Below are positions 25,201 through 38,488 of a stretch of DNA of 64,000 bases, piece after piece. The notes under the pieces were generated by a model. It worked only from the letters and a program-made list of their open reading frames with translations, searched no databases and was not told the origin of the DNA. Each line of letters opens with the position of its first letter. The first letter of the stretch is position 1. Made by a program: the position numbers and the translations under genes. This DNA is from Parietaria judaica. Taxonomy: Eukaryota; Streptophyta; Magnoliopsida; Rosales; Urticaceae. The stretch is from contig OX940871.1 of the NCBI GenBank assembly GCA_954871525.1, forward strand, positions 1,364,001 through 1,428,000, read 5' to 3'.

Positions 25201-26092
25201 AAACTATAGTTAAAGGATTAATAAGGGTTATAGGTTTTTTTAATAAATCACCTAGGATAACAATTTCAATTTCTATCAATTTTACAAATTGAGTAATGAC
25301 GCCCTAAATTGAAGAGCTGAATTGTGTTAGATTAATATTTTGATGGCAAAATCAACGTCAATAAGTCGGAAAATGGTAGGGATAATTTGAGAAGTTCTTC
25401 ATCCGGAGAGGGTGTGATCATGCGGTCCTATTTCAAAATATATTTACAATTAGAGGCAAGAAAACACATGACATCGTTAGGACAAGATCGATATGAAAAC
25501 CGCAAAAAGACGATGACACGGACCCGAACATCTAATTTCGACGATATCTTACACTGCTTACCGTATACACGATAGTTTTTCATTCCGATTTTTTGTCGTT
25601 TTCAAGTGGATTATATTGTACTTGAGTTTTGAATTCACATAACAAATTCTTTCTGTAAAATAGCTTAGTCTTTCTAGGATATTATGGACTGGCTTGAAAG
25701 AGAATGTAGTTCGAAATTGAGAAACAACTCTCGGTACGAGATCAGGATCCCGGGCAAATAAACGTCTAATTATTTTCATAAGATGCGCGGCTAAAAATTT
25801 CAAACTATATTGCAAATACTTTTTTCTATAAGTTCCTTAAATAAAGACACTAATATAAGAGCAAAAAACAAGGCAAAGCAAACTTCATTGTTACTTCAAA
25901 TTCACTTCCCTTAGTTGGATTTACAGCAAGGAATATAATGGAATAAATGTACTAAAACTTAGCATCATACAAGCCGTCTCTTTTTTCGTTCTTTCATTAA
26001 CGGTGTTACATATCGGAAAGCATAACAGCGGGATTTTTTTTTTACCGATCGGCACTTGATAATTAAGCCATTCTCTCCGAGATTACCGACGA

Positions 26093-29000
26093 TCAGACGG
26101 ACGGGAAATACTTGTTTAGGTTGAACGGGAGGGAGTAGAACTCTTCGCTCCTCGTGTCGGTCTTGAACGACCTGAACTTGTCCCACCAGTGCTTGCCTCT
26201 GTCTTTCCTGATCGACCCGTCCTTTTTATGCAACGTGTTGTCGAGGAAATAGGCAACGCAGCCCGCTACGAAGGCCTCGGACTGTAGAGGGACGTTGATG
26301 ATGTCGTTGAACTGCCACGCATTACAGATATTGTAAATTAACTTGATCTAATTCGGATTATATATCCCTAATTAATTTGATCTATATGTGATTGGACAAC
26401 GTAATTATAGCTAATTATAGAGAACTAGAGTTAATTATTATTGTAATTCATGCAGATTACTAGGATTTGCTTCCCATCGTACGTTATTGGACATCATTGA
26501 GAGAGTTATACCGGTCTAACTCTCGAAATAGAGATTGATAGAGTTCTCATTTATCATTTACCAATAATCCAAGAGTAAGTTGGAAGATAACGATGGGTCG
26601 AGGTTATGTAATCGATCGTATATTAATTTATTTCCGCATAATTGTATCTAATTGGGTTTAACTAATTTTTTGAATATGCTAAGACCATAGACTTACCCAT
26701 CTTCCATGAGAGTGAACCGGGCCGTAGCCTTTAATAGCCGTGTATTCATTGAAGTACTGTGGCACCGACAGGCCAACGAAGATCGAAAATCCCAGAATGA
26801 ACTTTGTTCGGAAACTGTTGAGGTTGCAGAATTGGAGAAAGCTCAGACCACCGGAACCTGAAAACACGAGAACAAAGTCAAACATTTAGTGACATAAGTA
26901 AATCAGAAGAATCAGAAACTACCCAAATTAATGAACATATGGCACTTCATTATAAACATCGATAAACCGAACAATTATTGGTCGGTTCAATAGGTAGGCT
27001 GTTTTTACCGAAGGATACTTTGTAAGCTTTTCATCAATTTCTGGCTTTCTGCATCGGAAAACCCAAACTATGGCTTATTACCCTTATTACGAACATTACC
27101 GAAAATTTCTTACGTAACCTAAATCTTGTTTTCTTACCTTTTCCCTCACTCCTATTAGACCTAACAGCTTTATGTTAGAACCTCATATATTTGCCATTAA
27201 TCCTCTTTATTTTATTAGGATTATTTTAGGTTAAGGGTTAACAAAGAGTGTCTTAGCCTATGTAAGGAGCTCGGGTTAGTCGCAATGTTTGAGAAGTGGA
27301 AAATTCGTATTGAACATCATAAGTAGAGTTTCTCGGTCTAACTCTCGAATGTTGAATCAGAAACCGGAGTATCGAATTCGATCATCAATAAAGTGTCATG
27401 TATCGGTTTGATTATTGGCTCGGGTCTTATCACTTTATGGCACATTATAAAGGCTTACCGACATAAGCGAAGAAAAGACAGTATAGAGCAGCGATAATGG
27501 GTGCTGGAATTGAAGCAAACACAGCTCCAAACTTCCCTGTAGTGTTTAAAATAAAAGTGATAATCTGTATCATTTATGTAAGTCAAGAAAAATAATCAAA
27601 ACACAAGTAAAACTATGTATAATAAAGAGAAACTCGTGTTTCTAACTGGATTACCGAGAACGGAGAAGAATATCATGAATCCGGCTGATATTTGCACCAC
27701 CCTTCTGCTGCCAACACGTGTCAAGGCGAGAAGACCGGCATTCTCACTGCCCGTGAATAAAGGGAAAAGTTGTCAGGTCAAGGTTGACTTTAAGTTTCTT
27801 ATAGTCATCAAACGCTTCCCAATAAACTCTCTTACACTGATACCGAGGATCCATTCACAGTTCCGAACAGCCCAGAAATTAGAATGCCGACCCCCTGTAG
27901 GTAAAAATAACGCCATAAGTTAATACTGATATCAAATATCAGACAAGCTAAATACATAAGAGAAGATAATGGAGAAGCTTATTATTTCTAATTTTCTCTA
28001 GTACCTGCCAACCGATACCACGACTGAGAATAGAAGGTGGCAAGTGTGTTGCACTCGAATACCTCGCAACCGCAAGAAACGTACCTGTAGCCTGTTGGTT
28101 TAAAAAAATGGGCCAAATAATTAACCACGAGTATGATAAAAATAAAAACTGATAGTTGATTTAGGTATGAAAGAGATTTTTGACATAACAAAGACATGAA
28201 TAATCGGTAATCAATAATAAGTTGAAGGGATATATGCGGCATAAATACTCATAAAGTAGTGTTTTGGGGCGACATAATCCCGTTTTTCATTTATTGTGGG
28301 TGCTTAGCTCATGATAAATAAACAACTAGATTATGAATCTAGCTGTATTGAATAACACAAGAAATATTCAAATAAATAAGAAGTGAAGAAAGAGTATATA
28401 AACAATATTGCAAATTGATTCAATGCTTGTTCTTTTTTCTACTTATTTTTGCGTAAATCCTGTAGTAAACATTCAAACGGACCTCAACAAGAGCAACGAA
28501 GGACGTCATCATCATGGCAAAGGCTTCACCAGCATCGAAAGCAGGTGCGCCCCATTGAAATGGGTAAGGAACCCTAATCCTGCAAAACCCAAGCTATTGT
28601 GAGAACGTGTCATCTGAAGAATTTCTAATCATGTATAATTCAGACGTGTATATTCCCGTAGATACACGATTGTAATATCTTGTTCGAGGAAATCTGTTAA
28701 TTCTTCTCTATAGAAACATGATTGTAAAATATTATTCTGATATATCGGAACCATTCTTGATCAAGTTCTCTTTGTTCTATCTGCCATTTTCTAAAAAAAT
28801 TATCCATGAAAAAGACGTCAAGCAATTTTCCTACGTACTGAATCTCATCAAAGTAACAACATCTGCAATAGAAAGATAATCCATGCTTACCATGGAGCAG
28901 CATTAATAATTCCTGCTCGGTCCGTGCGACAGCTGTTTTGTGTGTCTTGGCGTGAGTCATTGTATGCGCCACCCACAGTAAGCAGATGGGCGTATATCCA

Positions 29001-31456
29001 CACAATCACCACCGAGAATATCACAGCAAACCGGCCAAACACATCTTTCCCGGAGTGGAAAAGGTGGGGCAAATACTGTTTTTTAAATCATCAACAAAAA
29101 TTGTCTTAGCATTACAGAAACACAAGTACAGTAAAAACTCTATAAAGTAATATTGTTTGGACCAGAAGATTTTATTACTTTGTCGAGTTTATTAATTTAT
29201 CGAGGGAAAATTTAGTCATGTTAGAGTCGGGACCATACAAAAGTATTATTTTATCAAGGTTCTTCTGTAAAGTGATACCACAAACCCGATTTTTCGACGT
29301 TATCAAAATCGGCACTGATTTTTTTGCTTTTTGAAAACTAAAAATGGGTACTGGTTTTTATATCTTAAAACTTTTTTTCTGGTCCAAATAAAAAGAAAAT
29401 TCAAATCAAAATAACATGTCCAATTGTCTATTCTTCATACTCCATATCAAGATAACATGTCCCTGTCATTAAAAACGGGAAAAATAAAACTAATAATAAT
29501 TGAATTTTGCGAGTTCCCATCGTCGAAACAGGTTCCAATAAAAACTTCACCCCTACATACGAGAGGCGAGAGCTACAAGAATGAGATTGTAATCAGCATA
29601 GTAGAAAGAAACAATAAGCGTGAGACTCGCCTGAGAGATAAACACTACAATAACAAGCTGTGGAAGTCCAATCTCCACACATTTAGCCACCTAAACATCA
29701 AATAGAAGTATTATCAGAGAACCGTCAATCAAAACTCGGTCAACGATGGGAATGAACACTGCAGCAAATGAGCACATACCCCGGGAAACCCTAATTCGTA
29801 GAGCCCAAAACCGGCCAAAGCTACCAAAGGAGTAGCAGAAAGTGGACTTAGAAACCTGAAAAAAGAAGGAAGTGTCAATTTACAACTTTTCGGCCTATCT
29901 GGCAGTATTAAAAGAGCTTCTTTTTTTCTTTTTCTTTTCAAGGTAAACTATGAAAGTGGAAAGAGAAACCGTGTAAGCATTACCGAGCAACATTGCGCCA
30001 AAGTCCACTGAATCCCAACACAATCTGAAGAGTTGAGGCAACGATGAGGGACCCCTGAATCGCTCGCATTGTGCTCTTAAATTTCTGAAACAATACAGAC
30101 ATATGTACGGTAAGAACTGGAAATAACTATCATACAAATATACTACAAGATGTTTTGACTTAAGGAAAGTGTCGACTAGCCACCAAGTTTCGATGAAAAG
30201 GGTTTCCGAGAAAAGTCTAGTACTACAAATAATATATGTCACGCTACATCAAATATTAATCACATCAAGCTTGATTCATTAATTTTAGGGCATAAAACCT
30301 CTTCTGGGCTCTCGGCATCATTGAATCTCCCGGCAAGGATAATAGAGATTGTGGTGGGAACAAAGGTATACGATGCTCCGATAACGGCGGGCAAACGTGT
30401 CCCAAACAACGACTGAAGCAATGTGTTGATGCCAGCAACAAAGAGAAGGGTCTGAATCACCTTAGCTTTCTCCTCCTAAAATATTACAAACACTAGGAAC
30501 CGTTACTAGAATATTTATTTTTCAAAGAACACAATTCCTTGAATAAAAATTAACGGGGCCTCACGTTTCCACCTCCCATGTGAGGAACGAGAGCGGTGGG
30601 AATCAGAACCGTGGTTCCGAGCATCACCAGGTAATGCTGGAAACCAAGGAGAATGGCCTCGGCTGCATCGCACACGAGTACGCTATGTTAGTAAGTAAAA
30701 AAGTATTATAACTCATAAACCCCATTTTGGAAACACAGATATAAAAACGTAGAGGAAGAGTCAAAAGGCCACACTACAATATATATTATAATCCGTAAAC
30801 CCCGTTTTGGAAAGGTCGGTAAAAGTAATAACAGTTGCCACAATAGCTTCAAAGATGCAAGATTAAATAAGAGGCGAAATTACAACATTACAAGAGAAAA
30901 TCCATTTCCGAATTCGCCCGGATTAGGAGAGAAACGAAGTCAACACGGAGTCAACTCGATTAGCAATAACTAACAATAAAAGACCAAACTATGATGCTCC
31001 TAAATTATTACTAATAGTAACTAATCAGTGTTAATAATAACCAAATCTTACATAAACAAGTCAATCACGAACACAACTAATTATTTCCTTCTTTTAATTA
31101 TAATCATACGGGTTTCACGTCCCTTTCTGAGTATACGATTCATACACACAAACATAATCTGATAATCTTCTTTAATCCTCGCTCGAATATCTTTTCGCAA
31201 AAAGTGTTATCTTCCAAGAAAAAAAGCCGTGAAGGAATCAAAAATCAGCGCACAAGATATACCCACAAGCTCAAAGGATCCAGAAGAATCAGACCAATAA
31301 AGCTAATAAAATCCAAATATATATATATATAGACGAAGGAGAAAAGCACTGACGCCATGGCGGTGGGCTGGTAATGCAGTAAGAGATTCCGGGAAGCTGA
31401 TCCTTCGGCGGATGCGGCTGCGGCTCCTCCGCCTTCGGCGCGGCTCCTCCCGCCAT
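26093..31456 (-). CDS. Nucleobase-ascorbate transporter (NAT/NCS2 family)
   Basis: The 14 minus-strand exons are 31354-31456, 30565-30662, 30299-30475, 29984-30084, 29780-29855, 29631-29690, 28891-29075, 28483-28579, 28005-28091, 27836-27894, 27655-27746, 27459-27536, 26697-26857 and 26093-26311. They encode 530 aa, the usual plant NAT length. Features are the N-terminal proline-rich PKDQLPGISYCITSPPPW, the QH motif in the first membrane segment (Q43-H44), SLFGTRLPAVIGASYTF, the NAT signature ENAGLLALT (349-357) followed by RVGSR, and a cytosolic tail ending FNLNKYFPSV. Family members are integral membrane permeases for purines, uracil or related substrates; ascorbate transport is not general. 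Intron 6 uses a GC donor and holds a MITE. It looks intact. Of the Arabidopsis proteins it most resembles NAT5/NAT6 from memory. Confidence 0.95.
29129..29267. mobile_element. Emigrant/pogo-like MITE inside NAT intron 6, 139 bp
   Basis: It starts CAGTAAAAACTCTATAAAGT and ends with the inverse of CAGAAGAACCTTGATAAAAT, flanked by TA on both sides. Internal blocks such as CGAGTTTATTAATTTATCGAG match the 24.46-kb copy, so the two are one family. It lies between exon 7 (from 29075) and exon 6 (from 29631) of the transporter and does not touch the splice sites. Confidence 0.75.
29629..29630 (-). other. GC splice donor of NAT intron 6
   Basis: Exon 6 ends ...ATCTCTCAG and the intron starts GCGAGT. 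The downstream acceptor ...AACAG at 29076-29080 restores FISQ-YLPH, the conserved family sequence, so the GC-AG assignment is forced by reading phase. Confidence 0.8.
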
Positions 31457-31800
31457 TGACGCTCTGCAACTCTCTCTCTCTCTCTGCGAGCTCCGAAGGA
31501 AAACGGCGAAAAGGGTGAATCACTCAGATCCCGAATGGGAAGACGAAGAAGCGAAAAGGGTCGAGAGAAAAAAGTACCTTTTCGCGAGCAAAGTGAAGTG
31601 GCGAGTGAGCGAGCGAGCTCAAAGCCAGAAACCCATTTAGTGCGTGTATACCCCACTAAACCCCAAACCAACCCAGAAAGAGAAACAACAGAGAGAGAGA
31701 GAACCAGAGGAGAGAGAGAGAGAGAGAGGTTTCTCTCTCTAGAAATGGAGGAGAGTGGAGAGAGTGCACTGGACTGGAGTGGTGTGTGTTTCTCTCTCTA
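31457..31800 (-). promoter_or_regulatory. NAT gene 5' leader and promoter region with GA/CT tracts
   Basis: On the coding strand, a GA tract (complement of 31471-31485) lies just upstream of the start, and a CT-rich stretch (complement of about 31690-31729) lies 240 bp further up. The transcription start is not determined. No clear TATA box was seen. Confidence 0.4.
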
Positions 31801-32844
31801 ACCTGAAATCACATAATATTATCAACCAACGTATTAAATTTGCAAGAATATTAGCTCCGTCGCCACTTATATTATTTACTGGATTAATGCATTAATTAAT
31901 AATGAAATAAATAATTTCATATTTCTCTAATTTGATTTGTAATCATATAAACTTTATAAAGTATAAAGTATGAACACAGTCTTTGTATGAAATGTTTTTT
32001 TTATAAAATTTTGTTCTTTTTTTATTAGTTTAATAAATGAAAAATATCGGACCCGTGTTATTTTAATAAGTGAATGAAACTTTTGAGATATTAAAACATT
32101 TAGTCTATAGGGTGAAATATATAACTACCATCGCACGTTACACTTTAATACATATTTTTTGTTTTTTTAATGATAAAAATATCTAAGTAGATGAATATTG
32201 CATTTTGATATTTATTTACGTTTGACGGTAGAAAATATAAGTACGATGAATGTTGCATTTTACTTTTAAATGACAAGGGTACTCGTATTTTTAAATATAA
32301 TCTCCTGTATAATAATATTTTATAGTAAAAAAACGAGAATAAATATTAAAGTGCAATATTCATTCTAATTAAGTATTTTTATCGTTAATAATTTTAAAAA
32401 CTTTTACTGCAAAAGAAAATAAGTTTATATAAAAAAAAATGTTAATTATTCGTAGCGCTATTCGGCGTATTTAATATTTAATATGATTATTCTTCACATA
32501 TATTATTTTTGATGTAGTTGTAAATAAAGTGTGTGAAACGTTATATTAAATAATTCGTTTATTAGCTGTACAAAAATAATTATGTACGAACACCTGTTGC
32601 TCGTGGTGCAATTGCATGCAATGACTCTCCAACTTTGCATTCTAGTATACTTTTTGTCTTCGAATTTTAACTCTTTGCAGAAATACCACCCTTAAATTAT
32701 TAATTTGTATGCTTGATAAAAATATAATAATATTAGCTGCTACGAAATTTTTTTATTATTATTGGTGTGACACTATTGGTCAAGATACACGTAATCACAT
32801 TACAAGTTATAATATGTAAGATTAATTAGCATTATTGGCTGCAA

Positions 32845-32875
<31 letters not shown>

Positions 32876-32905
32876 CATACATACATACATACATAATTTG
32901 TGTGT
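31800..32905. other. AT-rich intergenic region
   Basis: I see no genes. It ends in the (ACAT)n microsatellite listed separately. Confidence 0.55.
32847..32893. repeat. (ACAT)n microsatellite
   Basis: About 11-12 perfect tetranucleotide units lie immediately before the hAT-type MITE. Confidence 0.9.
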
Positions 32906-32913
32906 CTTGTTAG

Positions 32914-33223
32914 TAGAGCTGCATTTGGCGACGGGAAACACAAGATCGCGACGAGTCGCGATTCACGGGTCACCGTCGCGACGAGTCGCGATTCAAGCGT
33001 CACCGTCGCGACGAATCGCGATTTTCTTCCGTCGTCACGATCCCGCTCTCTCCCTCTCTCTCTCACTCTCTCTCACTCACACAATCGCTCTCTCTCTCTC
33101 TCTCTCTCGATCAACATCGCGACGAGTCGCGACTCCACTCGCCGCGACGCATCGCGACGCGCCTTCTCGCGATTTTGGCGAATTCCATCGCGACGCGTCG
33201 CGGAGTCGCCAAACGCAGCTCTA
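32914..33223. mobile_element. hAT-type MITE rich in TCGCGA motifs, 310 bp
   Basis: The termini TAGAGCTGCATTTGGCGAC and, inverted, TAGAGCTGCGTTTGGCGAC are nearly identical. The flanks carry a perfect 8-bp duplication, CTTGTTAG (32906-32913 and 33224-33231), which is diagnostic for hAT transposition. The interior is packed with CGCGACGAGTCGCGATTC-like units (left, about 32945-33025; right, about 33115-33205) around a CT-rich centre. No transposase is encoded. Open frames here are repeat artefacts. Confidence 0.9.
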
Positions 33224-33231
33224 CTTGTTAG

Positions 33232-34130
33232 GATCAAAAGCTCAAGGCCTCTCGTGAAATCTTGTAGTGGGTTTACCACTAAGCTAAATAAAATATGAAT
33301 TTAAAAATACAAGTCAAATTTATCGTAACATGTGAGTACTTTTTGCATATATATATTTTTTCTATAACCAATTGATAAAATATCTTCGAATAAGCGATAA
33401 AGTTTGTATAAGTTAATATGACCCTCTATTTTTTTTTAATATGAATGGAGATATTAATCTACTTTAAAAAGTATAAGGGACATTTGTGCCATAGATTAAA
33501 GTTGAAGGACAAAGTGTAAATTCGGAGAATGTTAGTTACTTTACTTACTCATAGTAGTCATAGCTCCTCTTACTTACTTGAATAATATAATAATGTGAGT
33601 GAATTATTTTATGAGAAAACATTCTCTATTTTTTATTTCGGTGGTCTTTCATTTCCTTTTGACTACTCTATTATTATATAACAAATTAATAATAATAAAT
33701 AAATAATCCTTTGCGTTACTATTACATTAATCTAGTACTCTTGATTAAACGACGGCGTTTAGAGTGTTTTGGCTTGGCAGTATCTAAAGGGAATCGCGGA
33801 TTCCAACATCCATAGAAAGGCGTACCTAAAAATGTCTTTTTACAAAAATAAAGATAAGAAAAGAAAGAAAGATCATCCACACTCATACGCTTTCTTTCTC
33901 CCTAAATGACATTCATACCCTTCATTTTAAAAATGACATTTTATTATTAATAATATAATGCCACTAATTAATTTTTGGATGATATTAATCTTTTAGTTGC
34001 TATCTCAAATTCACGCTAATTTCAATTTTCTTTGTTAATTAATAGCATCATTTAATGAATATATGATTGTTTCTCATTGTTTAGAGTTTAGCCAAAAGAT
34101 TATTCTATTTAATACCGTGGTGTGATGCAT
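33232..34130. other. AT-rich intergenic region
   Basis: No gene or defined element was seen. Confidence 0.5.
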
Positions 34131-34135
34131 TAGTT

Positions 34136-35088
34136 AACTAAGTTGCGATTAATGTACTCAATATTTGATCTTCTGCGAATTATATACCCAATGTTTATCT
34201 TTATAGCTAATGTATTCAATGTTTGATTCGTTATATATTTTAGTGTTTTCCGTCACTTGACCGTTAGAGAGTGATTCCTCCTCTATGTACACTTTTTGTA
34301 TTTTTGACATAAATCACTCATTTTTTGTCCAAATTTTATGCACAACCTATGGTTGGAAAGATAAGAGATAGATCTACAACTTTGGTGCTTTAAGTTTTAT
34401 AAAAAAAGTTTTTAAAAATATGAAATTTTAATTACAATGTAAAACTGGACATTAGTTTAATGCAAAATATTTGTTTGAAGCAAATTTTAATATACTTAAT
34501 GACTTTTTATGACAAAACGTTAAACTAAAAAGTTGTAGATAAATATTTTATCTTTCTAATGGGTGTTTATTTATAAATTTTGGACAAAAAATGAGTGAGT
34601 TATGCCAAAAATATGAAAGATTATTTCACATCACATCTTTCATATTTTTGGCATAAATCACTCATTTTTTGTCCATAATTTATAAATAAACACCCGTTAG
34701 AAAGATAAAATATTTATCTTAAACTTTTTAGTTTTACGTTTCATCATAAAAATCATTAAGTATATTAAAATTTGCTCGAAACAAATATTTTTGCATTAAA
34801 CTAATGTCCAAAATTACATTATATTTGAAATTTCGTATTTTTCTAAAACTGATTTTACAAAACTTAAAACACCAAAGTTGTAGATCTATCTCTTATCTTT
34901 TCAACCATAGGTCGTTCATAAAATTTGGACAAAAAATGAGTGAGTTATGTCAACTCTCTAACGGTCAAGTGACAGAAAACACAAAAAATATCTAACGGAT
35001 CAAACATTGGGTACATTAGCCACCAAAAATAAACATTGAGTGCATAATCCGCAGAAGATTAAACATTCGGTACATTAACCGCAATTTT
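34136..35088. mobile_element. Long inverted-repeat (foldback) element, decayed copy of the 56.5-kb family
   Basis: The left end reads AAGTTGCGATTAATGTAC and the right end is its inverse, GTACATTAACCGCAA, so it matches the GCGGCTAATGTAC ends of the 56.5-kb element. The two arms pair along essentially the full ~950 bp, meeting near 34620-34640. It shares with that element the blocks CTCATTTTTTGTCC, TATGGTTGGAAAGATAAGAG and TAGATCTACAACTTTGG. The outermost bases and the target duplication are lost, so the limits are approximate. Confidence 0.8.
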
Positions 35089-35099
35089 TTGGGGTTTTT

Positions 35100-37913
35100 T
35101 TTTTTTTTTTTACAAATGGATCAAAATTATCTTATATCCATAGTAACTCCGTATATCGTAAAATAAGCTTTTAACAAAATATTTATATATATATATATAT
35201 ATATTATATTTATATAACTTTTAGCATCCAAAAGATGTACTAAATAATATTTGGTACCATGTCAGTTATTTAACACTTCTTTTACTTTTTGTTATGAGGG
35301 TAATTTGGGTAGTTTATAAATGTGATCACATGGTGCGTGTACAAAAATTGAATATTTGATTAGAAAGCGCCCACAAAAGAGGAACGATATATGAAAAAAA
35401 TAAAAATAAAAAAATAGAAGAATATTCATTTTCTAAATATAAAAGAAAAAAGTAAAAATAAATAAATAAAAAAGGACAGCCGACAAATCCTCATATCCCA
35501 AAATTCCAGTTAAATCTTCCCCAATCACTGCCTTGCTATCCAACTGGATTCCTCTTTCTTCTCCTTGCCTTTTTTCTCAACCTTTTCTCACTCATTTTCT
35601 TGCTTCCCAAACACAAAGAAATTCAATGCCTTAATCAACTTTTCAATTCTCCTATTCTTAATTCTTCCTCAAAAGAATATCTCAAGATCAATAGACATTA
35701 TGATGTATGTGAAAAAATATCCTTTTTTGATGAAAAAAAAAAAAAGGTTTTAGAGAAAGTACAAGTCGATTCGATATGATATTTCTTTGGAGTCGGCTTT
35801 GAGTACTTGGAGGTTCAAAAAGAGATCGAATTTTGAGCTTTGTTTACCAGATTAATCTTGCGCTATACGAGATTAGAGAGTACACGTTTGAAGCTCTCAA
35901 ATTTTTTAGGGTCAAAAAATTGAGTAACGAGATAAAGAAGTGTTTTTTTAATGATATTGTCCGTTTTAGTCTTAATTCAAATTTTCATTACATTTCTATA
36001 AATAAATAAAAATGGGAGAGAAAACTTTTGCTCCCTCTTTAAACCAAAGGTGATTACTTTATTTTAAACACAATTGGTATCATATATTTAAATATATAAA
36101 TATATATATATATATAAGGTGACTGCTTTATTTTAAATAATCCAATTGGTATCATCTATATAAATATATTGGGATGTAAATGTTCTACATTGGAACTCAA
36201 AAATTCAATTATTAGTTTAAAACGATTTCTATCATATTGTATTTGTATGCATGTGTTTGGGTGACATAAATGTACAAAAAAATTCAACAAAATTTAATAA
36301 ATGCTCAAAGTATATGGGTAGTGAAAGGACTTGAAAAGGTGTAGCCACATGGTTTTGTTGCGGTTGGTGATAAAATTCATGGTTGCTTACTTTCAATTTC
36401 ATGTACTTATTCCCTTATTTTATGGCTCAATATGTGTAGATACAAAACAAACCCATATTTTTTTTGTATAGATTAATTAATAAAAACGGGAATCCCATAT
36501 AAAATCATTAATTAAATACATGTATTAAATCAAAGTTGCTTGACTTTAACACAAAACTAATATCTATGAAAAGGATGAATTAGGAGTTTAAGAAGAAAGA
36601 AAAAAGTTAATGAACATATATTAGTCTTTAATGAAGGCTAATTACTATATATTAATATTTGGTTCATGTCTTATGTCTTTTGGGCTAAGTCCTAAGTTTT
36701 TAAGACTTAACTCAAGAGAAATCTTCGAGCAAAAAAAAAAAAACTCGAAAGAAATGAAAATGGAACAGGGGCCATCGTCCCTCGTGGGCCGTGGCTTCTA
36801 CTTAGTTCTACTTAGTGTTGTTACTAGTATTAACACGTAGTCAATACCGATTTGTTCGTCAAAAAAATTATCGGTTCTAGAAGAAAAAAACAAAATCCGA
36901 AGTCAATTCATCTTTTTATTCGAGTTTAAAATGTATTGGTTTTATTTTTTTATTTCTAAACGCTGATTAAATTGCTGACTAATCAATTTAAAACGTCGGA
37001 TCGACATTCGATGGATTTAGAAAAAATTGAAATTTCAATATATGAAATTACATTTTGCCATACTACATGGACTAGCAAAATACACAAAATATGTTAAGAA
37101 TAGGTAGCTTCAAATGTACTCTTTTATTTTTTTGGCATAGCTAGAATTGGTTGCAATAAATTTAAACCTATGATGTGAGGTAGATTGTCTGATTTGATGA
37201 ACATTAATGTGAAACAATAATGGATGTGTGGCCAACTTTTTTCAATCTTAGGCTTGGATTTCTTTTTGGTATATGATTTAGTATATCATACATTTACAAA
37301 TACTAGTGGACGGCACCGCGCTTCGCGCAGTGGCGATAAAATACGTAGGTAAGTGGTAAAATAATTATTTATATTTTGTTTAAAATATTTTTTTTCTTAT
37401 TTGATCTTGGCTTTTTATCACGCAAATATATGATATCTATTAAAATGACATTTTGATGATTTTTTTCCATATCTTTAAAATCTCTTGCATGAAAATATAT
37501 TGCAACTGAAATAATAATTTTGTCTAATATTTTTCATTGACCTCACTCGTTTGTCACATAACCTTAGTGGAATATTCTTAGCACAACGAAATAATTATAT
37601 CCAAATCATCAACTGCTTAATGTCTTTAAGACATTGATATTTATCTTTTTTTATTATTATTTTTGTGCGGTAAAGAAATAGACCGCAATCACCTATATAT
37701 GTGGACTCTTTGTAAGTAACAAAACGTCTACAATTGTTCTGCAGTGGTATATTGTCTATAATTAAAACAAAACGTTTATTGTAAATGTCATATTTCGTTC
37801 TTGCACTTCATGAAGTGTTTAGGTGTAATGGAAAAAGTGCATTAACAAATTTCTAAAAAAATTAGCATTTGAAGATTCTCAAATCCTACGTATCAATGCT
37901 AGCTTCACCAGTA

Positions 37914-37964
<51 letters not shown>

Positions 37965-38060
37965 ATATAAATGTGTATATATGTCAAAAAGTTTAAAATA
38001 CATTGATCATAAAAATTCCTCAAGCTATTTAGATACGAAGGTCTAGGGTAAAGACCTTGA
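35100..38060. other. AT-rich intergenic region
   Basis: No gene could be supported. A (TA)n tract is at about 35185-35205 and another, about 38 bp long, at 37917-37954. A possible Helitron end is listed separately. Confidence 0.55.
37300..37345. mobile_element. Possible Helitron terminus
   Basis: TACTAGTGGACGGC is followed by the small GC-rich hairpin CGCGCTTCGCGC in otherwise AT-rich DNA. Similar TACTAGT plus CGCGCTTCGCG sequences are common at plant Helitron ends, from memory. No partner end or Rep/helicase gene was found, so this is only a candidate. Confidence 0.3.
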
Positions 38061-38488
38061 ATACACTCTCCCTCAAATGGTACGCCATCGAATTGTATGT
38101 CAAGCTCAGCAGAAGCATCCCCAAGTCCGGGCTCCGAAAAGCTACCTCCAACCGCAGATTCTCAACATCCTGAACAACTTTGCTTCAAACTTCTGGTCCG
38201 CTTTGACCCTCTTTTCCTTTCTCACCGTCCGGTCAAAGATCTCCGCGATGCCCGTGAAGCACAAGGTTATCACCGAACCGTCCTCGATGCCCAAGCACTC
38301 GATCACGACCTCGCCGTCTTCAAGCCGCTCACCCGAGACCAACCACAAATACTCCATTAAAAACCCCGAGATCTCAACCCCAAGATCGACCAAAACTATC
38401 TTCAGCTCTCCCACAGCAACCCTCCGTTCCCCGTCCCCAAACCGGTCAATCTCGTCCATCCACTCCAGCAAGCACTTGTACTCCTTCC

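Noticed and set aside
32940..33030. CRISPR-like regular repeats
   Set aside because: Short direct repeats inside an element with hAT ends and 8-bp duplications in a plant genome; no spacer structure or cas genes.
32835..33298. Plus-strand frames of 132 and 140 aa
   Set aside because: Made of (ACAT)n, CT-rich and TCGCGA repeats of the MITE.
34804..34995. Frame reading LYLKFRIFLKLILQNLKHQSC, also found at 56593-56775 and 57129-57329
   Set aside because: Conserved only because it overlaps the repeated module of the foldback elements; it occurs in both orientations and lacks any domain.
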